Positions 43,801 through 55,936 of a stretch of DNA of 64,000 nt are shown one piece after another. The stretch is from positions 37,957,062 to 38,021,061 of the forward strand of contig NC_065885.2 in the NCBI RefSeq assembly GCF_932274485.2, written 5' to 3'. The DNA comes from Patella vulgata (taxonomy: Eukaryota > Mollusca > Gastropoda > Patellidae). How positions within the stretch are numbered: the stretch's first letter is position 1; each line of letters opens with the position of its first letter. Below the pieces are notes generated by a model that saw only the letters and a list, made by a program, of their open reading frames with translations, was not told the DNA's origin and did not search any database. The translations under genes and the position numbers were made by a program.

Positions 43801-44174
43801 ATGAAATGAAATGAAATGGAGTTTAACGTCCTACTGTTCTGCTCCTAACCTGGGCTAATGAAGACGGGCATACGCCATACAGTGTGCTATGAGGGAAATT
43901 TTGCCCGGACTGCGGCACTACGGCCTACTCTTATATCGAATTCCAACTGCCAAGGGATCTTTTACGTGCACGCCAATGTGTACACGGGACCTCGGTTTTT
44001 CATCCCATCCGAACGACTAGACAGCTTTCCTTGTCAGCCCCTCCGTCCTGCATCACTGACAAGGGAGAACCACGCCGGAAAATCTGGATGAACTTTCTCG
44101 GCCAATGCAGGGATCGAACACCCGACCTCCAGGCTAGCGAGCTAGCGTCTTACCCACTTAGCCACGTGATCCCC
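43801..44174 (-). mobile_element. SINE-1, full length with target duplication
   Basis: An exact 13-base duplication CGTACTAAACGAA flanks it (43788-43800 and 44175-44187). On the - strand it runs: GGGGGATCACGTGGCTAAGT (A-box region), GGGTGTTCGATCCCTGC (B box), a body with CTTGTCAGTGATGCAGGA and GGGCAAAATTTCCCTC, then TAGGACGTTAAACTCC and an (ATTTC)n tail. About 374 bases. The tRNA-like head, the simple tail and the duplication mark it as a LINE-mobilised SINE. The clean duplication suggests a recent insertion. Confidence 0.95.
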
Positions 44175-44193
44175 CGTACTAAACGAAAAAGCA

Positions 44194-44562
44194 AACCAGT
44201 TAAAATACAAATGTATATTTCGTTTGGTTTTTCTTATACTTTCGATGGCCTACACTACATGAAGATCTGACCAGTTCTACTGGGAGGTCGCGTCAGGAGT
44301 CATACGAGCGGCTTTTGACCCTATGAGTCAGAATCAGCGTTGACGTTTCTGGGGGTTTACCCACAGTTGGCTAATTTTGAACCAAGTGGTTTCTGTCCCC
44401 AAAATTACATCCCCGCCCCATACAATTGGAATCTTACACCCATATATAGAGGTGTGCCGCGGAATTAATGTTTTTACCAAGCTCTAAGAAAATCATAATT
44501 TCCAGCCAATTTTACCCCCACCCACCCTCCATACACGCTCACCTGCTACCCCCACCCCATTA
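44194..44562 (+). repeat. Repeat U, copy 2, left part (with a TTAA-MITE-like start)
   Basis: 44194-44365 resembles the MITE at 34385 (ATACTTTCGATGG, CTACATGAAGATCTGAC, ACCCACAGTT). 44322-44562 is almost identical (about two substitutions and one 4-base step in 240) to 53891-54134. The LTR retrotransposon begins at its right edge; the other part of the same repeat resumes at 51228. Confidence 0.8.
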
Positions 44563-44861
44563 TCTATACATCCATTTACTGCATCAATATGTACATTAGT
44601 AGGCATCTTAATCTCATAGGTATGTAACCAATATTCACTTGAGAACTGTAGAGTATCCATCGGTTTAAACACAATACCATAGTTGATACGCTGAATAATA
44701 TCATTACTTGATGAAACCATGTTAAATAAACTTAACAAAACGATCCATTTGAAGAAGATATAAGTGACGCTGAATGGTCTTTCTGTGGATGAAAAAGAAT
44801 AATGTGATATGATGAGTCTGGGATAAAGAACAAGTGTCGCGACACTGGAACTATGTAGCAC
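44563..44861 (-). pseudogene. Env-like part of the LTR element (incomplete)
   Basis: A hydrophobic signal-like stretch (VTYIFFKWIVLLSLFN) precedes INYGIVFKPMDTLQ and YEIKMP. A signal peptide followed by an INYG(I/L)V-type start is a trait of env-like proteins of errantivirus-like Gypsy elements. Only the first part is present. The assignment rests on position after pol and this start. Confidence 0.55.
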
Positions 44862-44943
44862 TTATACACATGGCTGTGTAGAGGAGAGACCAATCATATC
44901 CTATTAACAATTTCAAACATCGTATTTCCCTAATATGTGAAAG

Positions 44944-47900
44944 TTAACTTTTAGTGAAATATTTCTTCTTTTTTTGTCGTCTTAAGCCATTTGGTTTGTA
45001 ATTATTATCGAAATTTGTACGGTGGATTTCGTCAATATTTTCTTCTGGTTCCCAAGTTTTAGATTTGTCATCCCATAGTATTTGGTATTGAACTTTATCA
45101 CTATACTTTCGTTTTCTTAGAATTCTAATGAAGTTATATGCCCTGTCTGTCTCTACGGTATGTTCTTTATCTGTCCTTTCTGTTTGATATTCGTCATTGG
45201 CTACGGGTAGTGGTCCATCAACTTGAGATTCCTCAGCTGTCGAATTGTCAGCATTGTCCACTTGATTTGGTATTACTGTATCATCTGGTTCTTCGATAGG
45301 TAGTCGAATGTTGTACGATTTTAGACGGTTATGGTTGACTAAGGATTTATGCTTGACTTGAGTTTCGCTATCGGATAATTGGTAGGTGTGGTTCGGACCC
45401 ATTCCTATGATGGTATATGGTCCTTTATATTTGATAGTTAATTTGGAAGCCTTACCCTTTGGAACAGCGGGGTTGTATAAAAGTACCATATCGCCAATTG
45501 CGAATTTCGGTTCTTTAGCAGTTTTATCGTACCGTTCCTTAGAAGATTGCTGACTTTTCTCTATATTTACCTTGGCGATCTCTTTCGTGACTTTAAGATT
45601 ATCCAAGAGATTGGTGATGTAAAATTTTGCGTCTGCGTTCAGAGATTCCTTTGGAATTAAAGTTATATCTATTGGTAAGGTCATTTCTCTTCCAAACAGG
45701 AGATAATGAGGCGTGTAACCCGAAGACTGACAAGGAGAGCTTCTTAATGCCATCATTACAAAAGGTATATAAGTATCCCAATTATTCTGTTCATCACTGG
45801 TATATGCTCGTAAAATCTGTGCGATATCTTTGTTCTTTCTTTCGCAAACACCATTTGTTTGTGGGTGATATGCTGAAGTAAGGTAATGTTTGATATCGTA
45901 AAGCTCACAAATAGCATCTACAAGTTTAGAAGTAAATTGTCTTCCCCTGTCAGTTACTAACTTTACAGGAGCACCATACCTTGAAAATACTTCCTTGACG
46001 AGAAAATTTGCAACTTCTGTAGCATCTTGTGACTTCATGGCAAATGCTTCCGTCCACCTGGTGAAGGAATCCACGGCAAGTAGTACATATTTATTTCCTG
46101 ACTGCGTCACAGGTAATGGACCTAAAATGTCTACATGTAGACGTTGAAATGTTCCCTCGATTGGCATAGGAACCATCGGAGCGACTGCATTATGCTGTAC
46201 TTTACATCTCTGACAGACATCACATGATTTGATATAGTCTTCGATATCTTGGTACATACCTGGCCAATAATATTTCTGCATGAGTGATTGTCTGGTAGCA
46301 TCCCTTCCAAGATGACAACCACCTATTTTAGAGTCATGGTATGCGTACATCAAATTCTGTCGATCCGGAATAGGTACTGCTATTTGTTTAATTATTCGCG
46401 GTCTATTTATCTTTGCGCCACGATGCTTTGGATGATGAAAGTGATATAGCGTATTATTAACTATGTCATATTCTCCTGCTCGTCCCGTAAGACCATTGAT
46501 TTGCGATTGGTTATAATTTTCAGGTATCTCCTTCTTCTCCTTGTACTCAATGATTGCTTTAAAATCAGGACATTCTCGTTGTCGTTTACTTATTTCAGAG
46601 ATTTCAGTAGTATCGTCCCTATGAATCGGTGCTACTAATGGCATTTGATTCGTGTAAGTAAATTCGATTTCAAGATACTCACTTGATTGTTCTGTTTGGT
46701 CATTCTTAGTAGAGTCATCCGTATTAGTTGTGGCAGTTAGACAGGGAAATTCTTCTGTATCTTCTAAATTCGGTACAGGAGGGTATTCTCTTCTTGAAAG
46801 TGCATCGGCGTTTTGATTACAAGAGCCAGGGCGGTAGAATATTTCGTAATCATAGTTTTGAAGAAACATGGCCCATCTTGCTAGTCTTCCGGTTCCAGTA
46901 TGTTTTGCGGATTGTAGATAAATTAACGCTTTGTGATCTGTGTATACTTTAAATTTACTAGTAGCCAGGTAAACATGAAAGGTTTTTATGCCTTGAACAA
47001 CTCCTAATAATTCCTTATCTGTAACAGAAAACTTTCTTTCGTTTGGACTTAAAGATCTTCCTCCATATGCTATGACTCTTTCACGTTTTGCGTCATCTAG
47101 CTGCGATAGTACGTATCCTATACTTTCACCACTTGCATCAGTTGATAGCAGGAATTGTTTTGAAAAATTCGGATAACAGAGGATAGGTGCTGTAATAAGG
47201 GCTTTCTTTAATTGTTGAAACGCTATCTCGCACTCTTCTGTCCAAATGAAGGGAGTATCTTTTTGTAAAAGTTTGGTAATTGGAGTCATAATCTTAGAAT
47301 AATTCTTAACAAACTTACGGTAGTAGTTCGCTAATCCGAGGAACTGTCTAACTTTCTGCTGGGAAGTTGGTTTTGGGAAAGACTCTACTGCTTCTATTTT
47401 GGCTGGATCGACTTCGATTCCCTCTTTAGTGAAAATATGACCCAAGTAGTGTACTCTCTTAGCAGCAAATTTGCATTTAATTGGTTTCAAGGTTAGTCCA
47501 GCTTCCCGGAGTTTGTCAAACACAGCTGTCAGATGTTTTAAGTGTTCCTCAAAATTACGTGAATATATAATTATATCGTCAATATAAACAAGTACATACT
47601 TCCAATTCATCTGGCGGAGAGCTGTCGAGAGAGTGGATTGAAATGCCATAGGCGAGTTTTTCAATCCGAATGGAAGCCTATTGAACTCAAACACTCCATC
47701 CTGGGTTATGAAAGCTGATTTGTGTTTAGTTTCTGGATCTAGCGGTATTTGCCAAAAACCACTTGCGCAATCTAACACAGAAAAAAGTTGAGCTTCAGCC
47801 TGTCCTACCGAATCAATAACATCTTCGAATCTAGGTATAGGATAGTAAATAGGTTTAGTGATTTTATTTAACTTACGATAGTCGACAGCAAATCTGTAAG

Positions 47901-48939
47901 TTCCATCCTTCTTCTTTACCATCACGACAGGGGATCTCCAATCAGAATTACTGGGTTGAATAATATTACCCTCCAACATCTGTTGTATCTGTTTGGTACA
48001 CTCCTGTCTAATTGGTACAGATTGCCTATAGAATGGCATCCTCACAGGTGGGTTATCTCCCGTTTCTATCCTATGTTTGTGAAGATGGGTTTTTCCTAGT
48101 TCTGTAAAATCCTTTGCGAAAACGTCTCTTTGACACTTCAAAAACTGTTGTAGTTTATATTTCTGATCATCCGTAAGATCGGAATCACTAAAATCAAATG
48201 CGACATCAGATGGTATTGAATCAGTGTCGCTATTTGAACACAGATTAACAGATGGGTTGTTATTAACATTCGGATTATCACTGAATGCACGCACTGAATT
48301 AACGTCAATATTGAACGCAGTTCCTAATAAATAATTTTTATGTATATACAAAGGTTCATTGGTATGGTTAATTACCAACATGACAGTCTTATTACCATTT
48401 AGTTTGACGAGGCATTTGGCTCCTAACATACGATCTGATTTACGTATAATTGGCTCGACCAGATAAATACCGTCTTTCTTAACGCGCGATATCTTAATTG
48501 GTATATCACACTCTTGATTAGGTAATATCTTACAAGGCTTTAACGATCTAGCAAAACCACAATTATAATCAATTAAAGAAACCTGTACTAATCCATCCTT
48601 AAGCGAAACAGTTTTATTTGAAAAATCTAATGTAGCTTCATTTTCTTCAATAAAATCGAGACCTAATATAATTGATTGGTGCAAATGTTGGAAAACATGA
48701 AATTTTTGTTTGAATACAACGTGCCCTATTCTAACTGGAAGAATAATAGTTCCTAAGACAGGGTGGGTCTCACCTCCTACACCAATAATATTTTGAAATT
48801 CTTTAGCACTTAAATTTTCTTTGGAAATACCCGCCTTTTCAATAAACTTTAATGTCGCACATGATATACTTGCTCCTGAGTCTAAAAGTGATTTAGTTTT
48901 TGTGCCGTTAATACTCACTAAAATTGTATTCTTATCCAT
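44944..48939 (-). pseudogene. Pol polyprotein of the LTR element (fossil)
   Basis: About 1330 residues. In order: an aspartic protease near the start (LLDSGASIS), reverse transcriptase with YIDDIIIYS, RNase H (STDASGESIGYVLSQ, YTDHKALIYL), an integrase with an HHCC-type zinc region and a D,D,E core (LHVDILGPLPV, VTDRGRQF), and near the C-terminus a chromodomain-like stretch (ILRKRKYSDKVQYQILWD, KTWEPEEN). The order protease, RT, RNase H, integrase is that of Ty3/Gypsy. It looks whole in length. Confidence 0.95.
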
Positions 48940-49011
48940 TGGAGCAATTAATTGTACTACTTTATCTTCAGTATGCCTGACCTTACCAGAAGTAAGAACA
49001 GGCGCCTTATC

Positions 49012-50277
49012 CTATTGCGAAGACAATCGTGACTTAAAACATGATTCAGTACGATGACCTGTTTTGAAACAATTTTGACATACAAAATGAAAATAAGGAC
49101 AACTAGATTTAGGTTGACAAATTTTAAAATTACCACAGCCATAACAGGATACATTTGTTTTCCATCTTTGAGATCCATTTTGCCTTGGTTGCTGAAACTG
49201 TTGTCTTTGAATACGTTGTCCACCATTTCGTTTCTCTTGCCAAGATACACCATTATGTTGTCTACCATTCGGTTGCCAATTTCCACCATTATGCCGTCTA
49301 TCGTTTTGCTGCCAAGATCGGTCATTCTGCTGTCTATCGTTATATTGCCACGATCCACCATTCTGTTGACTTGGTACACCGGTCGGTTGATAGTATCCGT
49401 CATATTGTTGATACCAATCAGCACGGCGATTGTCAGAAAACATATCTCCTGAATAAGGTTGGAATTGTTGCGAATTTGATCTATTCGGATGGTTGATACC
49501 TTGTTGATCGGTATGCTGTTTTAAAGCTGCAACCAGCATTTCTTGCATATCTTGCGTATCAACCATGCGAACACTTGGAGTTAAACACATCTGTTGTTCT
49601 GTTGTTTTAGCAATTTGTCGAACTTCAGCTAATGTCTTAGGGTCTTTATTACGTACCCAAGGTTGTAAGGACGCATTTAGGCCTTTTAATACATACGAAA
49701 CTAAAATGTTTTCTTGTATTTGATGTCCACTAATGTTACACTGCACTCGGTCGATGTATTCATCCACTGTTTCTGATGGTAACTGTTTCACATCCAAAAG
49801 CGAAGTGTCAAATATTTTGGACACAGAAAAACGATCAGATAATGATTTTAAATACGGTTCGATCGATTCAACCGTGAAATCTATGTCTATAGTGTCAAAA
49901 TATTTCTTTGCGGTACCTTCTAACAAACTGCCTAAAGTAAATAATTGGTGACATATCGGTAAATTACTTACTGTAATGTATGCCCTAAAACGCTTGAGCC
50001 ATACTTCTATATTTTGTCCAGGGGCACCACTAAATTTTTCTGTGTAAGTTGGTTTACTCACCGACATATCGCTGGTTTCTACACTAAAATTATTTCCAGA
50101 GGTATTTCGAGTTTCGGTATTTTCTCTAACACTGGATATTTCTATATTGTCTGCTTCTTTTGCTGTTTCTGTACCTGAAGTACTAGATTCGTTGTTTCTT
50201 TCTCCTCTCGTATTCCTTAGATCGTATGGAAATATACTTGGTACAGCTCCAGTACTTTTATCTTGTCGGTTGTTCAT
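49012..50277 (-). pseudogene. Gag of the LTR element (fossil)
   Basis: About 421 residues from MNNRQDKSTGAVPSIFPYD. A capsid-like middle (KFSGAPGQNIEVWLKRFRAY, ETVDEYIDRVQ) is of the Gypsy retrotransposon gag type. A Gln/Asn/Gly-rich stretch with repeated WQxNDR-like units follows, then a Cys/His-rich end (CYGCGNFKIC, CQNCFKTGHRTESC) resembling zinc knuckles with unusual spacing. It precedes pol directly. Confidence 0.9.
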
Positions 50278-50411
50278 ATCACACAGGATCTTCCGGACTC
50301 CACCACTTGCGAGCGTGCTTCTTTTGTGTTAGCTTGACGTATTTTAAGATTTCTTATGTTGGGGGGTGCGTAGCTCTAATACGTCGAAGCACACAGCGCT
50401 CTCACAATAAT

Positions 50412-51227
50412 TGTTATTCAAGAAGCTTTAATCTATAAGAAACATAAGTACTAATTATTTGACGTCGATCTGGGTTTATTAACGAATGAACATTAATAAC
50501 ACAAATAAAGATATATGAAATCATAATTAAAACATCATTTACAAATTATCTAGTAATGAATAGTTGAATATATAAAGTAAGCATATATTATGTGATCAAG
50601 TGCAATTGTAAGCTATTTCACATTATCATATTATGCATAAAAGAAACATACATTTATCAATAGCAAATATAAAGTATTATCATATTATGTGAATAAGTAT
50701 AGTAAACTATTACACATTATAATATTAGGAATAACATAAACATATATACTAAATGAATTATTAGGCGACACAATTATAAACTAACTCACCTATAAGAAAC
50801 ATAAGTACTAATTATTTGACGTCGATCTGGGTTTATTAACGAATGAACATAATTGTTCGTATTTCGTCTCTTATATTTATACCCAGTCGCTATCGCCAAC
50901 TTAATATCTTAATAATAATTACACTAGAATTATTTGAACATATACATGATAAGGGTTAACCATATAATACAAAATGTGATATAAATTAACATATTTACAT
51001 TACTGAGACGTAACTCAAATATAGGTACATACTAAATCAATGACTAGGATGCATGTTAAGTAATATTAAATTATTTTAAGATTGTTGTGTAGAAAAGGTA
51101 ATTAGATAAGACAGTGCGTCCAGATTAGAACGATCAGGGTTCGGAGTAAAGATTAACTTATCCACTTTAAAGCAATTAATCAATTAAGATAAGTAAATAC
51201 ATGTATATCAAAATATGTACTATAACA
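50412..51227 (-). repeat. Candidate LTR of the Gypsy element
   Basis: The segment is bounded by TGTTAT at 50412 and ATAACA at 51227, a 6-base inverted end of the TG...CA kind. On the - strand it holds AATAAA about 60-70 bases before the gag-side end. A block of about 62 bases (ATAAGAAACATAAGTACTAA and the following GTCGATCTGGGTTTATTAAC) occurs twice, at about 50434 and 50791. Repeat U resumes right after 51227, which supports this outer end. The inner end is less sure, since no clear tRNA primer site follows. Confidence 0.5.
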
Positions 51228-51440
51228 AATATATAAAATTTGTCAACATAATGACATTGCATTGCCCCCAATTGTAGACATTGGACCCCCATATATCTCG
51301 AAAACGCCCCCTCAAACGCCAGATCACCACCTAGGTTCGGAATCTACGCAAAAAAACTGGTCTAGAAAAACTTGGTCTCATAAATTCACAGCTCGGGTGG
51401 CGATTCCCCCCTTCAGCCACCGGACTAACAGGGTTAGACA
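51228..51440 (+). repeat. Repeat U, copy 2, right part
   Basis: GTCAACATAATGACATTGC, CCCCCAATTGTAGACATTGG and CTCGAAAACGCCCCCTC are the inverse of 42220-42410. Its orientation agrees with the left part at 44194-44562, so the two flank the retrotransposon as one split repeat. Confidence 0.8.
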
Positions 51441-51479
51441 GACTACACTACTCCTTAGCACAAGCTTGGTATATATATA

Positions 51480-51590
51480 AATGAAATGGGGCTTAACGTC
51501 CTACTTATCTGCACCAACCAGGCTAATGAAGATCGACATGCGACATGCGGTGTCGAATGAGAACACTTTTGCGTTTCCGCCTACTCTTAA
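51480..51590 (-). mobile_element. SINE-1 3' fragment
   Basis: ATGAAATGGGGCTTAACGTC, CAGGCTAATGAAGA and CGCCTACTCTTA match the SINE-1 3' third. Confidence 0.7.
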
Positions 51591-52344
51591 TGGAATTGAA
51601 AGTAGCTGAACGAAAGAAATAACAAAATATTTCTCAATTCGAAGGGAAAATAGCCTTTTAGGTGAATTTTTGATCTTCTGCAGAAATAATAATTTTTGGT
51701 ACAGGAAATAACTATTCTTACAGACGCTTGAGCTGTTGTAATGGGTCTTGTAAATATGTGAAGGTTTCTGTATCAATAAGTCTATACTGTGGTAGAGTTT
51801 TTTTTGTTGATGGATGGAGCAGGAAATGACCCGGGGCCGAGAGTATGAAGATTCACAGATAAACATTATCTTCCCAAAGACCACCCCACGGATCAGAGTT
51901 TGGAAGGTAGAACCACTATACCAAAACCGGTTGTTTATAAATTGGAGATCATACAGTTAGCCTTTTTTATCTTCTGGAGATACTCTCGTATATTTTGGAT
52001 CCCCCTGGTGAACTATTGCTTACAAGAAAATCTGCAGAAATTTTGATTTAATGACAACCAGTTTTTCAGAGGATTCTGTTAGTCCTTACGATATTCTTTG
52101 TATGAACAAATCTAAATTACCAGTTACCACCCTTATATTCATTACAGTTGAAATCATATCAGCGGATAAATAATGAACAAGTCCAAAATAGAATTTATTT
52201 TTAACCCACATTCCAACAAAGGTTGTGACGTTAGCTCTTTAGCCATACGGGCTAATAAAACCGGCCTCACAGATACATATCCAGTTGAGAAAATAAAGGA
52301 TGGTAGCGTCGATGATGAAATGTTGATTTAACAATCTAATATTT
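51591..52344. other. Unassigned spacer
   Basis: Nothing recognised. Confidence 0.4.
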
Positions 52345-52640
52345 CGTGAATTGAAATTGGGTTAACCACGCTATTTTTCTGGACCAGCTGGGCTACTGAA
52401 AACGAGAATATGTCATGTAGTGTCCTACTAGGGAACTTTTTCCCGGACAATGGCGTTTCTGGATACTCTTCTTGGAAAGTTTCGATTAACTACACGGGTG
52501 GACCTCAGATTTACGACTCAGCCGAACGACAAGACGCCTTTTCTCTTGTAATACACTCCGACAATGGTACAACGAGCTTGGAAATCCGGAGGACATTTCT
52601 CGGCCACCACCGGGACTGAACCAGAGACCTTTGAGATTAC
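52345..52640 (-). mobile_element. SINE-1, old diverged copy
   Basis: GCTGGGCTACTGAAAACG, TCCCGGACAATGGCG, AGCCGAACGACAAGACG and TCTCGGCCACCACCGGGA follow the SINE-1 order on the - strand with many changes, so it is much older than the 43801 copy. Confidence 0.65.
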
Positions 52641-53838
52641 TGTATTCAAATGAGTTTCGCTGCCGACCAGATATGGAATTGTCATAGTCATCGCTTCCAA
52701 ATGAAAGGATGGGTTTTTAAACAAAACGTAACTTGTGGGCGTGTTGATCCCGTTTGAGTTGGTACAAATTGATTTGGTCAACAGGGCCCGAAGACGTTTG
52801 CCAATAGCCAACTGTGATATTAAAAGATTGTTATTTGGCCATGTTCTCATTGAACTGTTTGTGTTCCCGGGAACTGAGATTTGGACATTACTGTACAGTA
52901 ATGTCAATGCAATCTGAATCTGGACTAGGATTCATTGCCAGCAATCACACCAAAATCGGTTAATAATAGATGTATTCCACTTGTTTTTCGCCACACGTCA
53001 GTGTTGTCAGTGGAAACGCACGTGCATGACTTAAAACTGTCTCTCCCTGTTTCCATATTATAACAAAAATGGTAAAGATTATAACGTTAAGAAAACAATC
53101 TATAAGTAGTTCCCTTTCAATTAGTCTTTACCTTAATGTGGTGTTTGAAAGGAGCTGTCTAGTAAGTTTTTATGTTCCATCTTTGACAGTGGTACCGAGG
53201 AAGACGGACGTTGCAGCTGTTGGTTCCGGCATTTTCAGAACGAACATGTCTTAAAGTGTCATTAAATGAATAACTGAATCAATTGTTTTTTTAAGACTAT
53301 TCGGTCTAGAGACACAATTCAGTGGAAACAAGAAACGGAAAACCGCGCAAATCCAAATCCGACCTGTATTCCCTTCAGTGTTTTACTCACTCCACTAAAC
53401 GGATTCATAAAGTGACTTTCCCAAATTTTCAATGTTGTCAGCATTCGTGTGCGCTGTTTCAGGCTGATCATAAACCAGATCGGTATTATTATAGAGAAGA
53501 GTATAATGGTCACGTATACTTCTGGTTTTTTTTTAAAAGTCCATTGGCAGCCCGTCATAATTATCTCGACATGTAGTCACTAAGGGTGCTCAAGGTTTGA
53601 ATTGGCCGAATATTTTGGTCAAGACAATTTTAATGATCAATTCCATGGCTACGCTAATATCTCATTTGCCAATCTTGAAGTCGAAATGCTTCCCCTACAG
53701 CGAGACCAAAACTATCTGACATAATTATGTTAAGACCTCTAAATGTTTGTAATCTCGAAGAAAAAGAAAAACTGAACGGTCCACGAACTATCAGGCGCAT
53801 GTGAACTTAACAAAATTAAATTTAGAGAACGGGCACTA
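52641..53838. other. Unassigned spacer
   Basis: Several short frames on both strands lack motifs. No repeat ends are recognised. Confidence 0.4.
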
Positions 53839-53890
53839 TAGAGCAGGAGGGGTGGGGGGAGTCAACCTAGCTGAAAAGCTAACCAATTTA

Positions 53891-54204
53891 GTCTATGAGT
53901 CAGAATCAGCGTTGACGTTTCTGGGGGTTTACCCACAGTTGGCTAATTTTGAACCAAGTGGTTTCTGTCCTCAAAATTACATCCCCGCCCCATACAATTG
54001 GAATCTTACGCCCATATATAGAGGTGTGCCGCGGAATTAATGTTTTTACCAAGCTCTAAGAAAATCATAATTTCCAGCCAATTTTACCCCCACCCACCCT
54101 CCCTCCATACACGCTCACCTGCTACCCCCACCCCACCTCCCCACAAATCAAAACAGTTGTCCAAGGGCACCATACACACTTCTTTAAAGTCGAAATGCTG
54201 AAAA
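53891..54204 (+). repeat. Repeat U, copy 3, inserted in the left TIR
   Basis: Nearly identical to 44322-44562 over 240 bases, then continues with CACAAATCAAAACAGTTG and CATACACACTTCTTTAAAG (inverse of about 42462-42510). GCTGAAAAGCTAACCAATTT stands on both sides (53870 and 54206), a direct duplication of about 21 bases. Confidence 0.78.
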
Positions 54205-55004
54205 TGCTGAAAAGCTAACCAATTTATATATGTGTCACTAGATTCCCTATGGGTCACTGTCACGGGATATGAACGTCTGTCGCACCCGTTGAGGTGGGTG
54301 CGGTCAAGAGGGTAAAAAATGGACCCAAAATCTAGGCTAGACTAGCTCTTTTATTAACCGCGTCAAACCTGCTGCAAAATGTTAAACGTATAAAAAAGTA
54401 TTGAGAACGACCACTGCCAGACATTTAGGTGGTGAGGCGTGTCCGCCAGACTAAAAAACAGGTATCCAAAAACTAACAAAATAAAACTTGTTTTAAAAAG
54501 TTCAGCATATCCACATGTATCGAGAATCACTGATGCCATACATTTTCAGGCGTGCCCAATTGCCCCACCCCAAAATCTAAGTTAGATTAGCTTATTTACT
54601 AACCGCATGAAACTTGTTGCAAACTGTTCAACATATTCACATGTATCGAGAATCACCGATGCCAGACATTTTCAGTGGTGGGGTACCCCCGCTAAACGCC
54701 GCTAATTGGCCCACGCGTCTCATTTAGTCTGCCGAATTTACGCACAGAGCAAGTGTCGAAATGTCGATGAAGCACGATACTATAAACTCGTGCAAATTAC
54801 TGGCAAAATCAATATAAATTCTGTCATGGCTATATTTATTTTCAAAATAACACAAAATAGCCTTTCTTAAATAAGTTGTTGTGTGAATGAATACTGTTTA
54901 ACTAAAACCAAAAGTATAGTATATGGATGCTCGCTTGACAATAATATTATCATTAGTTTGTCCACATTGATTCACCGAGTGATTTATCCAATGTTTTATT
55001 TCAG

Positions 55005-55377
55005 GAGAATCCACTTGAAAATTTCAAGAAGATTGACTGTGCCTTGCTGCCTCCATCAAGAAGATGTCTTGAAATGAACCTCAAAATAGTCAACTACGTG
55101 AACATGTTGTGGCAACGGGCTTCGTCGGCTTGTAGGTTTGGCACCTACCGATTGTGGATGGAAGATGATTGATGGTCTCCTCTAGCCCATTTAGTTTAAC
55201 GGAGCAGCAATACCAGGCAGTTTGTTCAAAAAGACAGATGCAGACATGACAGAGAATGACAGTGACAGCTGTGAGACAATCATTGTTGGGAACGAATGTG
55301 ACACTGCATCTCTTGATGGTTCTGATGATGAACCCTGAACAGAAGACTCCGATTCTGATCCGGAAGACATAAACTAG
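55005..55377 (+). pseudogene. Broken terminal exon of an unrecognised gene
   Basis: After an acceptor-like TTTTATTTCAG the reading is ENPLENFKKIDCALLPPSRR, CLEMNLKIVNYVNMLWQRAS, then in a shifted frame PTDCGWKMIDGLL and FNGAAIPGSLFKKTDADM, ending in an acidic run (DSDSDPEDIN). The phrase pattern 'LPP...N.V..W..A...P...GW...DG...WF.G..P..L' is one I associate with multi-copy proteins of marine invertebrate genomes, perhaps transposon-borne, but I cannot name it. At least one frameshift and several stops break it. Confidence 0.5.
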
Positions 55378-55501
55378 TCTTTTACTGACACTAAGGGCAT
55401 CCGACAGGGATACCCAGCCACTGAAAATGTCTGGGTCAATTCTAAGTAAAAGTGTCAAAAAATTAAACATAAGAGTAACTGTTGTCATTGTTGTAGTTTG
55501 G

Positions 55502-55700
55502 AGGTGGTGCTGGGGCGGGGGGGGGGGGGGGTTAGAGACATCTTGCAGGTGTACACAACCACTGACTGTGGTCCTTCCTGATACATGAGAATGTGCTGAG
55601 CATTTCCAACAAGTTTCGTGTGGTCAGCAAATGGGCTAATTTAGCTTAAGTTTTTTGGGGGCGGGAGGGGGGGGGGGGTTAGGGAGGGGGGGGGGGTTAG
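55502..55700. repeat. G-rich runs
   Basis: G runs at about 55517-55530 and 55661-55694, with GGGTTAGGGAGG repeated. Low complexity. Confidence 0.8.
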
Positions 55701-55862
55701 GGAGGTCTGACGGGGTTACCTACCAACGAAATAGTCTGGCGGTGGTCATTCTTAATGCTGAACATTTTGCAACAAGTTTTAAGTGGTTGATAGTTAGTTT
55801 TTGGGTACCTGTGTTTCTAGTCTGGCCGACACGCCCCACCACCTAACATGTCTGACAGTGGT

Positions 55863-55936
55863 CATTCTCAGTACCCTGTCTTCATTAGCCCAGTAGGAGC
55901 AGAACAGTAGGACGTTAAACCCCATTTCATTTCATA
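55863..55936 (+). mobile_element. SINE-1 3' end
   Basis: TCTTCATTAGCCCAGTAGGA and GTAGGACGTTAAACCCC with an ATTTC-like tail, inserted in the right TIR of the long-TIR element. Confidence 0.8.

Larger units (their letters stand above)
44563..51227 (-). mobile_element. LTR retrotransposon of the Ty3/Gypsy order, fossil, env-like part, one LTR seen
   Basis: Parts in - strand order: an LTR candidate (50412-51227), gag (49012-50277), pol (44944-48939) and the start of an env-like frame (44563-44861). It lies inside repeat U, which is present on both sides. Gag and pol each stay open over their full length, so the copy is probably young; about one major break is apparent, since the second LTR and most of the env-like part are not seen. 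Gag and pol follow one another in the same frame, which would suit expression by stop read-through, as known for gammaretroviruses (inference only). Confidence 0.9.

Noticed and set aside
49054-49496. + strand frames of 113 and 132 codons
   Set aside because: Shadows of the Gln/Asn-rich part of the gag frame on the other strand.
44322-54134. The 240-base direct repeat as the LTR pair of the Gypsy element
   Set aside because: The blocks are not next to gag and the polypurine side, they continue into other repeat sequence, and the right block is bordered by its own direct duplication inside another element.
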